A DNA stretch of 64,000 nucleotides from Pseudomonas sp. DNDY-54 (lineage in GTDB: Bacteria; Pseudomonadota; Gammaproteobacteria; Pseudomonadales; Pseudomonadaceae): positions 62,001 to 126,000 of the forward strand of contig NZ_CP082271.1 of the NCBI RefSeq assembly GCF_019880365.1, read 5' to 3'. Shown here piece after piece: positions 8,358-17,922 of the stretch; position 1 is the first letter of the stretch; each line of letters starts with the position of its first letter. Under the pieces are notes generated by a model. That model worked only from the letters and a program-made list of their open reading frames with translations. It did no database searches and was not told the DNA's origin. Made by a program: the position numbers and the translations under genes.

Positions 8358-9248
8358 ATGAGTCAGATGCTTCCTCCCCTCAATGCGCTGCGCGCTTTCG
8401 AAGCGGCTGCTCGATTGCAGAGCGTAAGCCAAGCGGCAGCGGAGCTAAGTGTGACCCACGGAGCGGTCAGCCGGCAGATCCGGTTGCTGGAAGACGACCT
8501 TGGCGTAGCCTTGTTCAGCAAGGAAGGGCGCGGCATAAAACTCACCGATGCAGGGCTGCGATTACGCGATGCGGCAGGCGAGGCATTCGAGCGCGTGCGC
8601 AGCACCTGTGCCGAGCTGCGCCAACAGACGGCGGATGCGCCGTTCGTGTTGGGTTGTCCGGGTAGCCTGCTGGCGCGCTGGTTCATTCCGCGGCTTGATC
8701 GCCTCAACCGTGAGCTGCCGGATCTGCATCTGCAATTGTCCGCCAGCGAGGGCGAACTGGACCCACGCCGGCAGGGGCTCGATGCCACCTTGTTATACGC
8801 CGAGCCGCCGTGGCCGGCCGATATGCGGGTGTTTGAGTTGGCTACCGAGTGCATCGGCCCGGTGCTGAGCCCGCATCATCCAGACTGCGCGGCGTTGCGT
8901 CAGGCGCCGCCGTCAGTGCTGTTCAACGAGGCGCTGCTGTTCACGGCGTCACGGCCGCAGGCGTGGCCCGCCTGGGCTCAGGGCAATGGGCTTGATGCAA
9001 ATGCGTTGCGCATGGGGCAGGGCTTCGAGCATCTGTACTTTTTGTTAGAAGCGGCGCTCGCCGGGCTGGGTGTCGCGATCGCGCCGCAACAGCTGGTGGC
9101 CGATGACCTGCGTCAGGGCCGCTTGCTGGCGCCGTGGGGCTTTGTCGAAACCAAGGCGCGGCTTTCGTTATGGGTGCCAGCACGGCGTGCGGATCGACGC
9201 GCTGAGCGATTGGCTGACTGGTTGCGACAGCAGCTGGCTGAGGCGTGA
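8358..9248 (+). CDS. trpI: LysR-type activator of trpBA
   Basis: A 296-residue LysR regulator. The winged helix-turn-helix is at about residues 5-62 (VSQAAAELSVTHGAVSRQI), followed by an inducer-binding domain. Divergence from trpBA across 131 bases is the classical Pseudomonas trpI arrangement, where the protein senses indole-3-glycerol phosphate. Its GcvA-like sequence (PLNALRAFEAAARLQSVSQAA) agrees. The ATG is 3 bases past the candidate operator, so TrpI may also repress itself. Identity rests largely on context. Confidence 0.9.
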   Translation: MSQMLPPLNALRAFEAAARLQSVSQAAAELSVTHGAVSRQIRLLEDDLGVALFSKEGRGIKLTDAGLRLRDAAGEAFERVRSTCAELRQQTADAPFVLGCPGSLLARWFIPRLDRLNRELPDLHLQLSASEGELDPRRQGLDATLLYAEPPWPADMRVFELATECIGPVLSPHHPDCAALRQAPPSVLFNEALLFTASRPQAWPAWAQGNGLDANALRMGQGFEHLYFLLEAALAGLGVAIAPQQLVADDLRQGRLLAPWGFVETKARLSLWVPARRADRRAERLADWLRQQLAEA

Positions 9249-9632
9249 TGTGATCACTGGGTGTGTAAGTTTTATTGGGCTTCGTTCACGGTGGGCTGAA
9301 GCCCACCCTACGGGGGATCGAGGCACTGCGCGATTGAACGATTGGCTGCGGTAACGGCTGTCTGTCGGGTGATGCGACCGTTAGGTGTGTGGGCCTATCC
9401 GTTTTCGGCTTCGCTCACGGTGGGCTGAAGCCCAACCTACGGTGTGATCGTGCATCCGTTAGCTTGAGCGGACTGGAGAGCCGCCGCGAGCGTATGACCA
9501 TGGCCGACGAAAGGCTGCGCCACTCGTCCGGCGCCACCAAATCGACACCATCATTGCCGATACAGTCATGCACCCACCGAGACGCCATCCTGTCTGTCCG
9601 TGGGCTGTCTGAAGTCGTTCGGGAGAACAGTG
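9249..9632. repeat. Intergenic stretch with two REP copies
   Basis: Two inverted-orientation REP elements of the main family lie at 9290-9311 and 9419-9440 (the latter reads CCCAACCTAC, one mismatch). Both follow a similar TTCG(T/C)TCACGG lead-in, suggesting duplication of a longer unit. The rest (9441-9632) is the leader of the subtilase gene, with no other gene visible. Confidence 0.85.
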
Positions 9633-11024
9633 ATGGTCTATAAGAAGCGTGTCGGTTTTTTCATGTTTGCGCTGCTCGCGACTGGGGCGGAGCAGCTATC
9701 AGCCAAGCCCAACCCGGCGGTGGATGCTTCGCTCAAAGCGGGTCGGCCTTTTGTCGAAGGCGAGTTGTTGGTGCAGTTCAAATCCGGTGCGTCCGAGGCT
9801 GCGAAAAGCGCTGCGCTGACCAAGCGCGGCGCTAAGGCTGCCCAGAAGTTGCTCGACAAGGCAGCTCGCAAAGATGCCAAGGGTGATCTGATTCAGGCGA
9901 AGCTGGGTAAAGGCAGGAAGGTCGACGCCGCGTTGATCGCGCAGCTGGCGGCTGACCCTGCGGTGGAATATGTCGAGCCAAACTGGATCTACAGCACGCA
10001 GCTTGCCAACCCCAACGATCCTGGCATTGGCATGCTTTGGGGCATGCAGGGTGCAACCACGTCGCCTGCTTCCCCGTATGGCAGCGGTGCGCTGGCCAGC
10101 TGGAACGTCGGGGCGCTGTGCTCCAACAAAGTTCACGTGGGTATCATCGACGAAGGCGTGATGACCACCCATGGTGATCTGCGCGCCAACGTCTGGGCCA
10201 ACCCAGGCGAGGGAACGCGTGCCGACCGCAAGGACAATGACCGCAACGGTTTCGTCGATGACATCTATGGCTGGGATTTCGCCGCCAATAACGGCAGCGT
10301 TTATGACGGCCCAGCGGACGACCACGGAACGCATGTTGCCGGTACGGTAGCCGCCGTGGCGAACAATGGCGTCGGTGTTTTCGGCGTGTGCCCGAGCGCC
10401 AAGGTGATTTCCGCCAAGTTTCTCGGGGCAACCGGTGGCACCACCGCCGGCGCGGTAAAAGCCATCAACTACCTGACGCAATTGAAGCTGGCGAAGAAGA
10501 TCAACCTGGTCGCCACGAACAACTCGTGGGGCGGTGGCGGTTATTCCCAGGCGCTGTATGACGCCATTCAAGCCGCCGGCAACGCGAACATCCTGTTCAT
10601 TGCGGCCGCGGGCAACAGCGGGCTCAATATCGATAGCACGCCGAGTTACCCAGCGAGCTACAAGCTGCCCAACGTGATTTCGGTGGGCGCGATCGACCAG
10701 AACGGCCGTCGCGCGGGCTTCTCGAACTATGGCGTGAACAACGTGCACATCGCCGCGCCGGGTGTCGATATCGTCTCGACGGTACCGACCGCCAAGGGCG
10801 CTGCCGGTTATGCCTACATGAGCGGCACGTCCATGGCGGCACCCCATGTCACCGGCGCTGCCGCGCTCTACGCCTCGCTGAATCCGTGCGCGACCAGCGC
10901 GCAGATTCGAGAGGCACTGCTGAGAACAGCGGTGATTGACCCTCAGCTCACCGGGGCGGTCCAACAGAGCCGCCGGCTCGATGCCTCGAAAATCCGCGCT
11001 GAGCTCAAGTGCAGCGCCCCCTAA
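9633..11024 (+). CDS. Subtilisin-like (S8) serine protease, exported
   Basis: A 463-residue secreted protease. It has an N-terminal hydrophobic signal (about residues 6-24), an inhibitor-I9-like propeptide (about 40-118, ending AVEYVEPNWIY) and a subtilase catalytic domain. The triad is Asp173 (IIDEGV), His231 (DDHGTHVAGT) and Ser400 (MSGTSMAAPHVTG); oxyanion Asn328 is in AAAGNSG. The catalytic Asp is followed by Glu where most subtilases have Ser or Thr. GGGAGA lies 6 nt before the ATG at 9633; the frame opens earlier, at 9600. It has no C-terminal autotransporter or pre-peptidase domain, so release is presumably via Sec and an outer-membrane route not encoded here. Substrate unknown. Confidence 0.9.
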   Translation: MVYKKRVGFFMFALLATGAEQLSAKPNPAVDASLKAGRPFVEGELLVQFKSGASEAAKSAALTKRGAKAAQKLLDKAARKDAKGDLIQAKLGKGRKVDAALIAQLAADPAVEYVEPNWIYSTQLANPNDPGIGMLWGMQGATTSPASPYGSGALASWNVGALCSNKVHVGIIDEGVMTTHGDLRANVWANPGEGTRADRKDNDRNGFVDDIYGWDFAANNGSVYDGPADDHGTHVAGTVAAVANNGVGVFGVCPSAKVISAKFLGATGGTTAGAVKAINYLTQLKLAKKINLVATNNSWGGGGYSQALYDAIQAAGNANILFIAAAGNSGLNIDSTPSYPASYKLPNVISVGAIDQNGRRAGFSNYGVNNVHIAAPGVDIVSTVPTAKGAAGYAYMSGTSMAAPHVTGAAALYASLNPCATSAQIREALLRTAVIDPQLTGAVQQSRRLDASKIRAELKCSAP

Positions 11025-11058
11025 GCGGGACGTGGTTGAGCATTCGCAACGCGGATGC

Positions 11059-12129
11059 TCAGCTGGCCAAGGCGGTGTTGTTGTGCACCGCCACCTGCGG
11101 CTTCGCTACCGGCTTTCCGCTTGCATAACCGTGAGGATTGCGGCTCTGCCAGCGCCAGGCATCGGTGAGCATCGTCAGCATATCCCGTTCCGCTACCCAG
11201 CCCAGGTCGTCTCGGGCCTTGCTCGGGTCGGACCAGCACTGAGCGATATCGCCCGGTCGACGAGCCTTGAACACGTGCGGCAACGGCCGGCCGATGACCT
11301 CCTCGAATGCTGTCACCATCTGCCGCACCGAATACCCGCGGCCGGTGCCGAGGTTCCACGTGGAAACACCGTGCACAAGATTAAGCCGCTCGAGGGCTTT
11401 CAGGTGCCCCTTGGCCAAGTCGACCACATGGATGTAATCCCGCACACCGGTGCCGTCCGGGGTCGGATAGTCGGCGCCGTAGATGTTCAACTGTTTACGC
11501 CGGCCAACCGCCACCTGAAGCATGTACGGCAGCAGGTTGTTGGGAATGCCGTTGGGGTCTTCACCGATCAGCCCGGACTCATGCGCCCCGATCGGGTTGA
11601 AATAGCGCAACAGGGCGATCGACCAGCGCGGGTCGGAATCGGCCAGGCCCATGAGCACGTTTTCCGCCATCAACTTGGACTGGCCGTAAGGGTTGGTGGG
11701 AACGCCGGTGGGGCAGTTCTCGGTAATCGGCATCCGGGGGGAATCGCCATAGACCGTAGCTGACGAACTGAAAACGAGTTTGAAGATGCCCGCTTCGGCC
11801 ATCGCCTGGCACAGCGCAATGCTGCCGCTGACGTTGGTTTCGTAGTAACGCAGCGGCTCGCGCACGCTTTCGCCGACCGCCTTCAGCCCGGCGAAGTGCA
11901 GCACGGCGGTGACGGGGTACGAGGCGAACAGCGCATTGAGCAGCGAGCGGTTGCGCACGTCCCCCTTCACAAACTGGACCTTGCGGCCGGCCAGCGCCTC
12001 GACCCGGTCCAGCGCGACCTTCGAACTGTTGCAGAGATTGTCCAGCACCAGCACCTCATGGCCTGCCAAGAGCAGCTCCAGCACTGCATGGGACCCGATA
12101 TAACCAGCGCCTCCCGTTACTAGGATCAT
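11059..12129 (-). CDS. galE: UDP-glucose 4-epimerase
   Basis: Interconverts UDP-glucose and UDP-galactose. It is a 356-residue short-chain dehydrogenase/reductase: the NAD-binding GGAGYIGS is at 6-13 and the catalytic YxxxK is in NPYGQSK near residue 150, with RYFNPIGAH and DGTGVRDYIHV downstream. The start at 12129 (GAGGT upstream) is preferred over the open extension to 12165. It lies head-to-head with the glycosyltransferase/glf run, and its product UDP-galactopyranose is the substrate of the mutase encoded there, so they probably form one pathway. Confidence 0.95.
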   Translation of the reverse strand: MILVTGGAGYIGSHAVLELLLAGHEVLVLDNLCNSSKVALDRVEALAGRKVQFVKGDVRNRSLLNALFASYPVTAVLHFAGLKAVGESVREPLRYYETNVSGSIALCQAMAEAGIFKLVFSSSATVYGDSPRMPITENCPTGVPTNPYGQSKLMAENVLMGLADSDPRWSIALLRYFNPIGAHESGLIGEDPNGIPNNLLPYMLQVAVGRRKQLNIYGADYPTPDGTGVRDYIHVVDLAKGHLKALERLNLVHGVSTWNLGTGRGYSVRQMVTAFEEVIGRPLPHVFKARRPGDIAQCWSDPSKARDDLGWVAERDMLTMLTDAWRWQSRNPHGYASGKPVAKPQVAVHNNTALAS

Positions 12130-12538
12130 GTGTCTAACCTCGCATAGCAAAAAATCGACGCGCACGGGGAATACGCGGCTGGCCGTATGAGCGCGGCCGC
12201 TGCATGTATCTCCAACGTAGGGTTCGGCGAAACGGCTTGTGCTGACTGCTGGAGCACACGGCGCCGGTGCCGGGGTAATTCAGGCGTCCTGTGATACGGA
12301 CGAGGAAGCGGCATGCAAGTTCCAACGAAACGGCGGCGAGGCGATGACCGACCTCTGAACTCGGGTAAAGGGAACCTTGGATCAATCGCCGTCGTCCATA
12401 AGCGGCGGACAGCGCTGGCGTGTTGGTTTTTTTCTGCTACCGAAGGCGCCATCTGATTTTGCCTTGCGCGGACGGTGCGGGCTTATGCGATGCGGCAGAA
12501 CGGACTCTGGAGGGCATCGCCACCCTTACGAGGTTTCC
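12130..12538. promoter_or_regulatory. Divergent leader between galE and the glf gene run
   Basis: A 409-base gap that must carry promoters for galE (minus) and the glycosyltransferase run (plus). No REP, terminator or gene with a ribosome site is seen. A GGAAC at 12371 is not followed by a convincing extracytoplasmic-sigma -10 element. Confidence 0.4.
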
Positions 12539-13723
12539 ATGAGCTGGGCCGGTCCCTACCAATACGAAATTGGCAAATCACCCGATAAACAAGCGACGCC
12601 ACCCGAGGTTGTCTTCGACGAGCTGGTGCCGACCTTGTTGTGCCTGTCGCATCTGCGCTGGAGCTTTGTCTACCAACGCCCGCAGCACCTGATGTCGCGG
12701 TTCGCACGCGATTTCAACGTGCTCTTCTTCGAGGAGCCAATACCCGCCGAGGACGCTCAGCCCTGGCTGGAAGTGCGGCCCGAGGAGAACGGCGTACAGG
12801 TGCTGATCCCGCGCTTGCCTCAGGGTTGCGAAGGCGAAACGGCCTTGCGGGTTCAGCGCGACGTGCTCGATGGCTACCTCAGGAAGCTCGGCGTCAATGA
12901 CCTGCTGCTCTGGTATTACACGCCGATGGCGTTGGGTTATGCCGGCCACCTGAAGCCCAGGCTCACCGTCTACGACTGCATGGACGAACTCTCGGCATTC
13001 CGTGGCGCACCGCCGGAGCTGGTGCAGCGCGAGCGTGAGTTGCTGCAGCGTGCCGACCTCGTCTTCACCGGCGGCTACAGCATCTGGGAAGCCAAGCGCG
13101 AACTGCACGACAACGCCTTTGCGTTTCCCAGCAGCGTCGACGTGGCGCACTTCGCTGAGGCCCGGCGGACCCAGGCCGATCCCGACGATCAGGCCGAGAT
13201 TCCCCACCCGCGATTGGGCTTCTACGGTGTGATCGACGAGCGCTTCGATATCGAACTGGTCGCCGACATGGCGGAAAAACGCCCTGACTGGCAATTCGTG
13301 CTGGTCGGCCCGGTGGTCAAGATCGACCCGGCGGACCTGCCTCAGCGCGACAACATTCACTACCTGGGCGGCAAAACGTACGACGAGCTGCCGCGCTACC
13401 TGTCCGGCTGGGACGTGGCCATCATGCCCTTCGCGATGAACGAGTCGACCCGTTTCATCAGCCCGACCAAAACCCCGGAATACCTCGCGGGCGGTTGCCC
13501 GGTGGTGTCCACGCCGATCAAGGACGTGGTGCGCACCTACGGCGACACCGAGATCGTCTATATCGCCGACACGCCCGATGCGTTCATCGATGCCGTGGAA
13601 AAGGCGCTGGCCGATGCCGAAGACCGCGACCGCTTGTTGAAAACCGCCGACGAGATTCTCGGTGACATGTCCTGGGACCACACCTGGGCGCTGATGAAGG
13701 AGAAGATGCAATGCGCGATGTGA
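12539..13723 (+). CDS. Glycosyltransferase family 1-like protein
   Basis: A 394-residue GT-B glycosyltransferase. The N-domain begins LLCLSHLRWSFVYQRPQHLMSRFA, typical of the group that sits beside UDP-galactopyranose mutase. The C-domain has LGFYGVIDERFD, LVGPVVKID, IMPFAMNESTRFISPTKTPEYLAGG (nucleotide-sugar-binding region) and PVVSTPI. The start at 12539 follows GAGGT. The last 13 bases overlap the start of glf, showing coupled translation. It may transfer galactofuranose or a related sugar, inferred from the neighbour only. Confidence 0.85.
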   Translation: MSWAGPYQYEIGKSPDKQATPPEVVFDELVPTLLCLSHLRWSFVYQRPQHLMSRFARDFNVLFFEEPIPAEDAQPWLEVRPEENGVQVLIPRLPQGCEGETALRVQRDVLDGYLRKLGVNDLLLWYYTPMALGYAGHLKPRLTVYDCMDELSAFRGAPPELVQRERELLQRADLVFTGGYSIWEAKRELHDNAFAFPSSVDVAHFAEARRTQADPDDQAEIPHPRLGFYGVIDERFDIELVADMAEKRPDWQFVLVGPVVKIDPADLPQRDNIHYLGGKTYDELPRYLSGWDVAIMPFAMNESTRFISPTKTPEYLAGGCPVVSTPIKDVVRTYGDTEIVYIADTPDAFIDAVEKALADAEDRDRLLKTADEILGDMSWDHTWALMKEKMQCAM

Positions 13724-14952
13724 GCCTGCAAGACAGCAATACCGAGCATGCAGGCGGCGGCGCCAGCAATGGCTCGTCCAGCAGTCGCCGTGGCTTCGAC
13801 TACCTGATCGTCGGTGCCGGTTTTGCCGGCAGCGTGCTCGCCGAGCGCCTGGCCGCCGGGCTGAACAAGCGTGTGCTGGTGGTCGACCGCCGGCCGCATA
13901 TCGGCGGCAATGCCTACGATCATTACGACGAAGCCGGTGTGTTGATCCACCGCTACGGCCCGCACATCTTCCACACCAACGCCCAGCGCATCGTCGACTA
14001 CCTGTCGCGCTTCACCGAATGGCGCCCCTACGAACATCGCGTGCTGGCGCAGGTGGACGGGCAGGAGGTGCCGATCCCGATCAACATGACCACGCTGAAC
14101 AAACTGTACGGCCTGAACATGACCACCGAACAGGAAGCGGCGGACTTCCTCGCCAGCCGCGCCGAGCCGGTCGAAGACATCCAGACCAGCGAAGACGTGG
14201 TGATCAACGGCATCGGCCGTGAGCTGTATCAGAAGTTTTTTCGCGGCTACACACGCAAACAGTGGGGGCTCGATCCGTCGCAGCTGGACAAGTCGGTCAC
14301 TTCTCGCATCCCGACGCGCACCAACACCGATGACCGCTACTTCACCGACACCTTTCAGCAGATGCCCAAGCACGGCTACACCAAGATGTTCGAGAAGATG
14401 CTCGCGCACCCGAACATCAAGGTGATGATCAACACCGACTACCGGGAAATCCGCGACGAGGTGCAGTTCGACCATCTGATCTTCTGCGGGCCGATCGACG
14501 AATACTTCGACTACCGCTTCGGCAAGCTGCCGTACCGCTCGCTGAAGTTCGAGCACAAGCAGCTCGATCAGGAACAATTTCAGGCGGTCGGCACGGTCAA
14601 CTACCCAAGCGAAGACGTGCCCTACACGCGCATCAGCGAGTACAAGCACCTCACCGGGCAAGTCCACCCGAAAACCAGCATCACCTATGAATACCCCTCG
14701 GCCGAGGGCGACCCCTACTACCCGATTCCGCGTCCGGAAAACGCCGAGCTGTACAAGCGCTACCAGAAGCTGGCGGACGAGACGCCGGGGGTCACCTTTG
14801 TCGGCCGGCTCGGCACGTACAAGTACTACAACATGGATCAGGTGGTGGGTCAGGCGCTGGCGCTGTACAAGCGCATCGAAGAAGCCGAGGTCGGCGTTGC
14901 AGCCGGCGAAAGCGCCGAACACCGTCAATCGCTGGCCGTACAGGCCCCCTGA
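13711..14952 (+). CDS. glf: UDP-galactopyranose mutase
   Basis: FAD enzyme that converts UDP-galactopyranose to UDP-galactofuranose. It has 413 residues, with a Ser/Gly-rich N-terminal tail of about 28 residues, then the flavin motif YLIVGAGFAGSVLAE and RRPHIGGNAYD. Family signatures YGPHIFHTN, FRGYTRKQWGLDP and NYPSEDVPYTR are all present, and GRLGTYKYYNMDQVVGQAL forms the end. It overlaps the glycosyltransferase by 13 bases. With galE upstream, it supplies the galactofuranose donor for a surface glycan. Confidence 0.95.
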   Translation: MRDVSLQDSNTEHAGGGASNGSSSSRRGFDYLIVGAGFAGSVLAERLAAGLNKRVLVVDRRPHIGGNAYDHYDEAGVLIHRYGPHIFHTNAQRIVDYLSRFTEWRPYEHRVLAQVDGQEVPIPINMTTLNKLYGLNMTTEQEAADFLASRAEPVEDIQTSEDVVINGIGRELYQKFFRGYTRKQWGLDPSQLDKSVTSRIPTRTNTDDRYFTDTFQQMPKHGYTKMFEKMLAHPNIKVMINTDYREIRDEVQFDHLIFCGPIDEYFDYRFGKLPYRSLKFEHKQLDQEQFQAVGTVNYPSEDVPYTRISEYKHLTGQVHPKTSITYEYPSAEGDPYYPIPRPENAELYKRYQKLADETPGVTFVGRLGTYKYYNMDQVVGQALALYKRIEEAEVGVAAGESAEHRQSLAVQAP

Positions 14953-14965
14953 ACCGAGAGCGAAG

Positions 14966-16120
14966 ATGCATCAGCCCACGCTGTTTAAAAGTTTTTTCAT
15001 GGGCGGGTTCGAATGCTCGAACCACCGCCGCAGCGATGGTCGCCGTCTCGATCTGCTGGCGGCCACCGGCCATGACCGCTGGGCCGCGCATGACTACGGC
15101 GTGTTGCACCGCCACGGTCTGCACAGCGTGCGCGACGGCTTGCGCTGGCACTTGATCGAGCGCGAGCCGGGCCGGTATGACTGGTCGAGCTTCCTGCCCA
15201 TGCTGCAGGCGGCACAGCGCCAAGGCACCCAAGTGGTCTGGGATCTGTGTCATTACGGCTGGCCGGACGACATCGACATCTGGCGGCCGCAGTTCGTTGA
15301 GCGTTTCGCCCGGTATGCGGCGGCGGCGGCGCAGTTGATCAAGGACGAAACCGACACAGTGCCGTTCTACGCGCCACTCAACGAGATTTCGTTCTGGGCC
15401 TGGGCGGGTGGCGATGAGGCGTACTTCAACCCGATGGCTCGCGGTCGCGGCTTCGAACTCAAGCATCAGCTGGTCCGCGCGACCATCGCGGCGATGGAGG
15501 CCATTCGCGACGTAGAACCGCGGGCACGCTTCGTTCAGGTCGATCCGGCGATCCACGTCGTCGCACCCAACGACCGGCCAGGGCCGCAGCGTGAGGCGGA
15601 GCGCTTTCGTCAGTCGCAGTTCGAGGCCTGGGACATGCTCTGTGGCGAGCAGTGGCCGGGCCTCGGCGGGGCGCCGGAGTACCTCGACGTATTGGGCGTG
15701 AATTACTACTCCGACAACCAGTGGTACCACGGTGACGGCCGCACCATCGACCGCGACAATCCGGACTATCGGCCCTTCAAGGGGATTCTCAGCGAAATCT
15801 GGCAGCGCTATCAGCGGCCCTTGCTGATCGCCGAAACTGGCGCCGAGGGTGATGTGCGTGGCGACTGGCTGCGCTATGTCAGCGAACAGGCCGGGCTGGC
15901 GATGCAGCGCGGGGTTCCGGTGGAGGGCATCTGCCTGTATCCCGTGCTGGATTACCCCGGCTGGACCGACGAGCGGCATTGTCCGGTGGGGCTCCTCGGT
16001 TTCCCCGACGAGAATGGCAACCGCTGCGTCCACGAAGGGCTCGCCGACGAGTTGCGCCTGCAGCAAATGCGCTTCAGCCAGTTCAACCACGCTGTGCAGC
16101 TCGCCGACGCCCTGTCATGA
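14966..16120 (+). CDS. Glycoside hydrolase, GH1/clan-A-like TIM barrel
   Basis: A 384-residue protein resembling beta-glucosidase-type clan A hydrolases. Glu140 in APLNEISFW is the likely acid/base and Glu290 in LLIAETGAEG the likely nucleophile, with HRHGLHSVRDGLRWHLIE and VLGVNYYSDNQWY typical of the barrel. There is no signal peptide, so it acts in the cytosol or works with the biosynthetic enzymes. The ATG at 14966 is 13 bases after glf, and its stop overlaps the next ATG. Being inside a glycan-synthesis operon, it may trim or transglycosylate an intermediate; the substrate is unknown. Confidence 0.8.
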   Translation: MHQPTLFKSFFMGGFECSNHRRSDGRRLDLLAATGHDRWAAHDYGVLHRHGLHSVRDGLRWHLIEREPGRYDWSSFLPMLQAAQRQGTQVVWDLCHYGWPDDIDIWRPQFVERFARYAAAAAQLIKDETDTVPFYAPLNEISFWAWAGGDEAYFNPMARGRGFELKHQLVRATIAAMEAIRDVEPRARFVQVDPAIHVVAPNDRPGPQREAERFRQSQFEAWDMLCGEQWPGLGGAPEYLDVLGVNYYSDNQWYHGDGRTIDRDNPDYRPFKGILSEIWQRYQRPLLIAETGAEGDVRGDWLRYVSEQAGLAMQRGVPVEGICLYPVLDYPGWTDERHCPVGLLGFPDENGNRCVHEGLADELRLQQMRFSQFNHAVQLADALS

Positions 16121-17922
16121 ACGCCCCGGAGAAGGCGCCCCAGGCGAAACCGCAGCCGGTGCCGCTGCCGAGCCGACCGGTCCCCTTTCTCTGGCATTAC
16201 ATTTGTGCGCGGCCCTGGCACTTCGGCGGCTTGCTGGCGCTGATCATCGGCGCGGCCAGCTGCGCGGTGGCCGTGCAGTACGGCATGAAGCTGCTGGTCG
16301 ACGCCATGGCGCAAGGCACCGCGGACCGCGGCTCGGCCAAGGTGTGGTGGCCACTGGGCCTGTTCATCAGCCTGATCGTCATCGAAAACGTGTTCTGGCG
16401 CCTTGGGGGCTGGCTCGGCTGCCGCACGGTGGTCGCCAGTGTCGTGGACCTGCGTGTCGACCTGTTCAAACACCTGACCGGCCACCCGATGCGCTACTTC
16501 ACCGAGCATTTTGCTGGCTCGCTGGGCAATCGGATCTCCGCCCTTGGCCAGGCGGCGGGCGCGATCTATGGGGGCTTGGCGTGGAAGATCGTCCCGCCAA
16601 TTATCGATTTCATCGGCGCGGTGGTGGTGCTGTTGACCGTGGACGTGCGCATGGCCGTGGCGCTGATTCTGTTCGTTGCCATCGTCGCCGCGCTGATTAC
16701 CGGCTTTGGCATTCGTGGCCGGGCCAAGCACCAGCGCTTCGCGGCCCAGTCGGCGCGCGTCGGGGGTGAGCTGGTGGATGCGGTTTCCAACGTGTGGACC
16801 ATCAAGGCGTTCTCCGCCCGCGACCGCGAGGCCGAGCGGCTGGCGCAGGAAATCGGCTACGAAGCCCGCGCGCAGCGGCGCAGTTGGATGTACCTGGAAA
16901 AGGCCCGGGTGATGCATGACATCTGCCTGTCGGTGATGGCCGGCGGCATGCTGATCTGGGCCATCAGCCTGTGGGTGGGCGGTGAAGTGACGGCCGGTGA
17001 CGTGGTGCTGGTCAGCGCGCTGACCTTCCGCATTCTGCATGGCTCGCGGGATCTGGCGCTGGCGCTGGTGGATGCGACCCAGCAGATCGGTGCCATCGAT
17101 GACACCTTGCGCATCATCGTCCAGCCGCATGGTCTGGAAGACAGTGACAACCAGTTACTGCTGGGGGAGGGCGACATCACCTTCGAGCGCGTCAGCTTCA
17201 GTTACCCGGGCCGCGGCGCGGTGTTCGAGGCGCTGGACCTGCACATACCGGCGGGGCAAAAGGTCGGTGTGGTGGGCTCGTCAGGCGCTGGCAAGTCGAC
17301 GCTGATCCATCTCATCCAGCGCCTCGACGACGTCCAGGACGGCCGCATTCTCATCGACGGTCAGGACATCCGCAGCGTCAGCCAGGACAGCCTGCGCGAG
17401 AAGATTGCGGTGGTGCCGCAGGAGACGGCGCTGTTCAACCGCAGCATTCGCGAGAACATTCGCTATGGCCGCCCCGGCGCGACCGACGACGAGGTGGTGG
17501 AAGCCGCACGCAGCGCGTTCTGCGATGCCTTCATCCGTCAGCTGCCGCAGGGCTACGACACCCTGGTCGGCGAGCGTGGCGTGATGCTCTCCGGCGGGCA
17601 GCGCCAGCGCCTGGGCATCGCACGGGCCTTTCTCAAGAACGCGCCGATCCTGATCCTCGACGAGGCGACGTCGGCGCTGGATACCCAGTCCGAAGCCGAG
17701 ATCCAGGTCGCGCTCAACGATCTGGTGCACAACCGCACGGTGGTGGCGGTGGCGCATCGGCTCTCGACCTTGGCGAGTTTCGATCGCATCGTCGTGCTGC
17801 GTGACGGGCGCATCGTCGAGGACGGCCCGCCCCATGAGCTGCGCAACCGTGGCGGCGCGTTCGACGCGCTGTGGCGAATGCAGGCCGAAGGTTTCAAGGC
17901 GCAGCCCGATCCGGCCGCATGA
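16117..17922 (+). CDS. ABC exporter, fused membrane and ATPase domains
   Basis: A 601-residue half-transporter of the MsbA/ABCB type. The membrane domain covers about residues 25-320 with six hydrophobic helices; the ATPase domain covers about 350-590. Walker A is GSSGAGKST (near 387), the signature is MLSGGQRQR (near 491) and Walker B is ILILDEATSALD (near 512). The start ATG overlaps the hydrolase stop (ATGA), so the 46-codon upstream extension is not used. It probably flips a lipid-linked glycan made by the preceding enzymes across the inner membrane; that is inferred from operon position. Confidence 0.9.
   Translation: MNAPEKAPQAKPQPVPLPSRPVPFLWHYICARPWHFGGLLALIIGAASCAVAVQYGMKLLVDAMAQGTADRGSAKVWWPLGLFISLIVIENVFWRLGGWLGCRTVVASVVDLRVDLFKHLTGHPMRYFTEHFAGSLGNRISALGQAAGAIYGGLAWKIVPPIIDFIGAVVVLLTVDVRMAVALILFVAIVAALITGFGIRGRAKHQRFAAQSARVGGELVDAVSNVWTIKAFSARDREAERLAQEIGYEARAQRRSWMYLEKARVMHDICLSVMAGGMLIWAISLWVGGEVTAGDVVLVSALTFRILHGSRDLALALVDATQQIGAIDDTLRIIVQPHGLEDSDNQLLLGEGDITFERVSFSYPGRGAVFEALDLHIPAGQKVGVVGSSGAGKSTLIHLIQRLDDVQDGRILIDGQDIRSVSQDSLREKIAVVPQETALFNRSIRENIRYGRPGATDDEVVEAARSAFCDAFIRQLPQGYDTLVGERGVMLSGGQRQRLGIARAFLKNAPILILDEATSALDTQSEAEIQVALNDLVHNRTVVAVAHRLSTLASFDRIVVLRDGRIVEDGPPHELRNRGGAFDALWRMQAEGFKAQPDPAA

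Noticed and set aside
9699..10964. 421-codon open frame opposite the subtilase
   Set aside because: Shadow of the subtilase, which has a complete catalytic triad and ribosome site. Similar shadows opposite glf, coxA, nrdJa and prlC were rejected for the same reason.
12371..12400. AlgU/sigma-E-type promoter before the glf run
   Set aside because: A GGAAC is present, but no TCTGA-like -10 element lies at the right distance.
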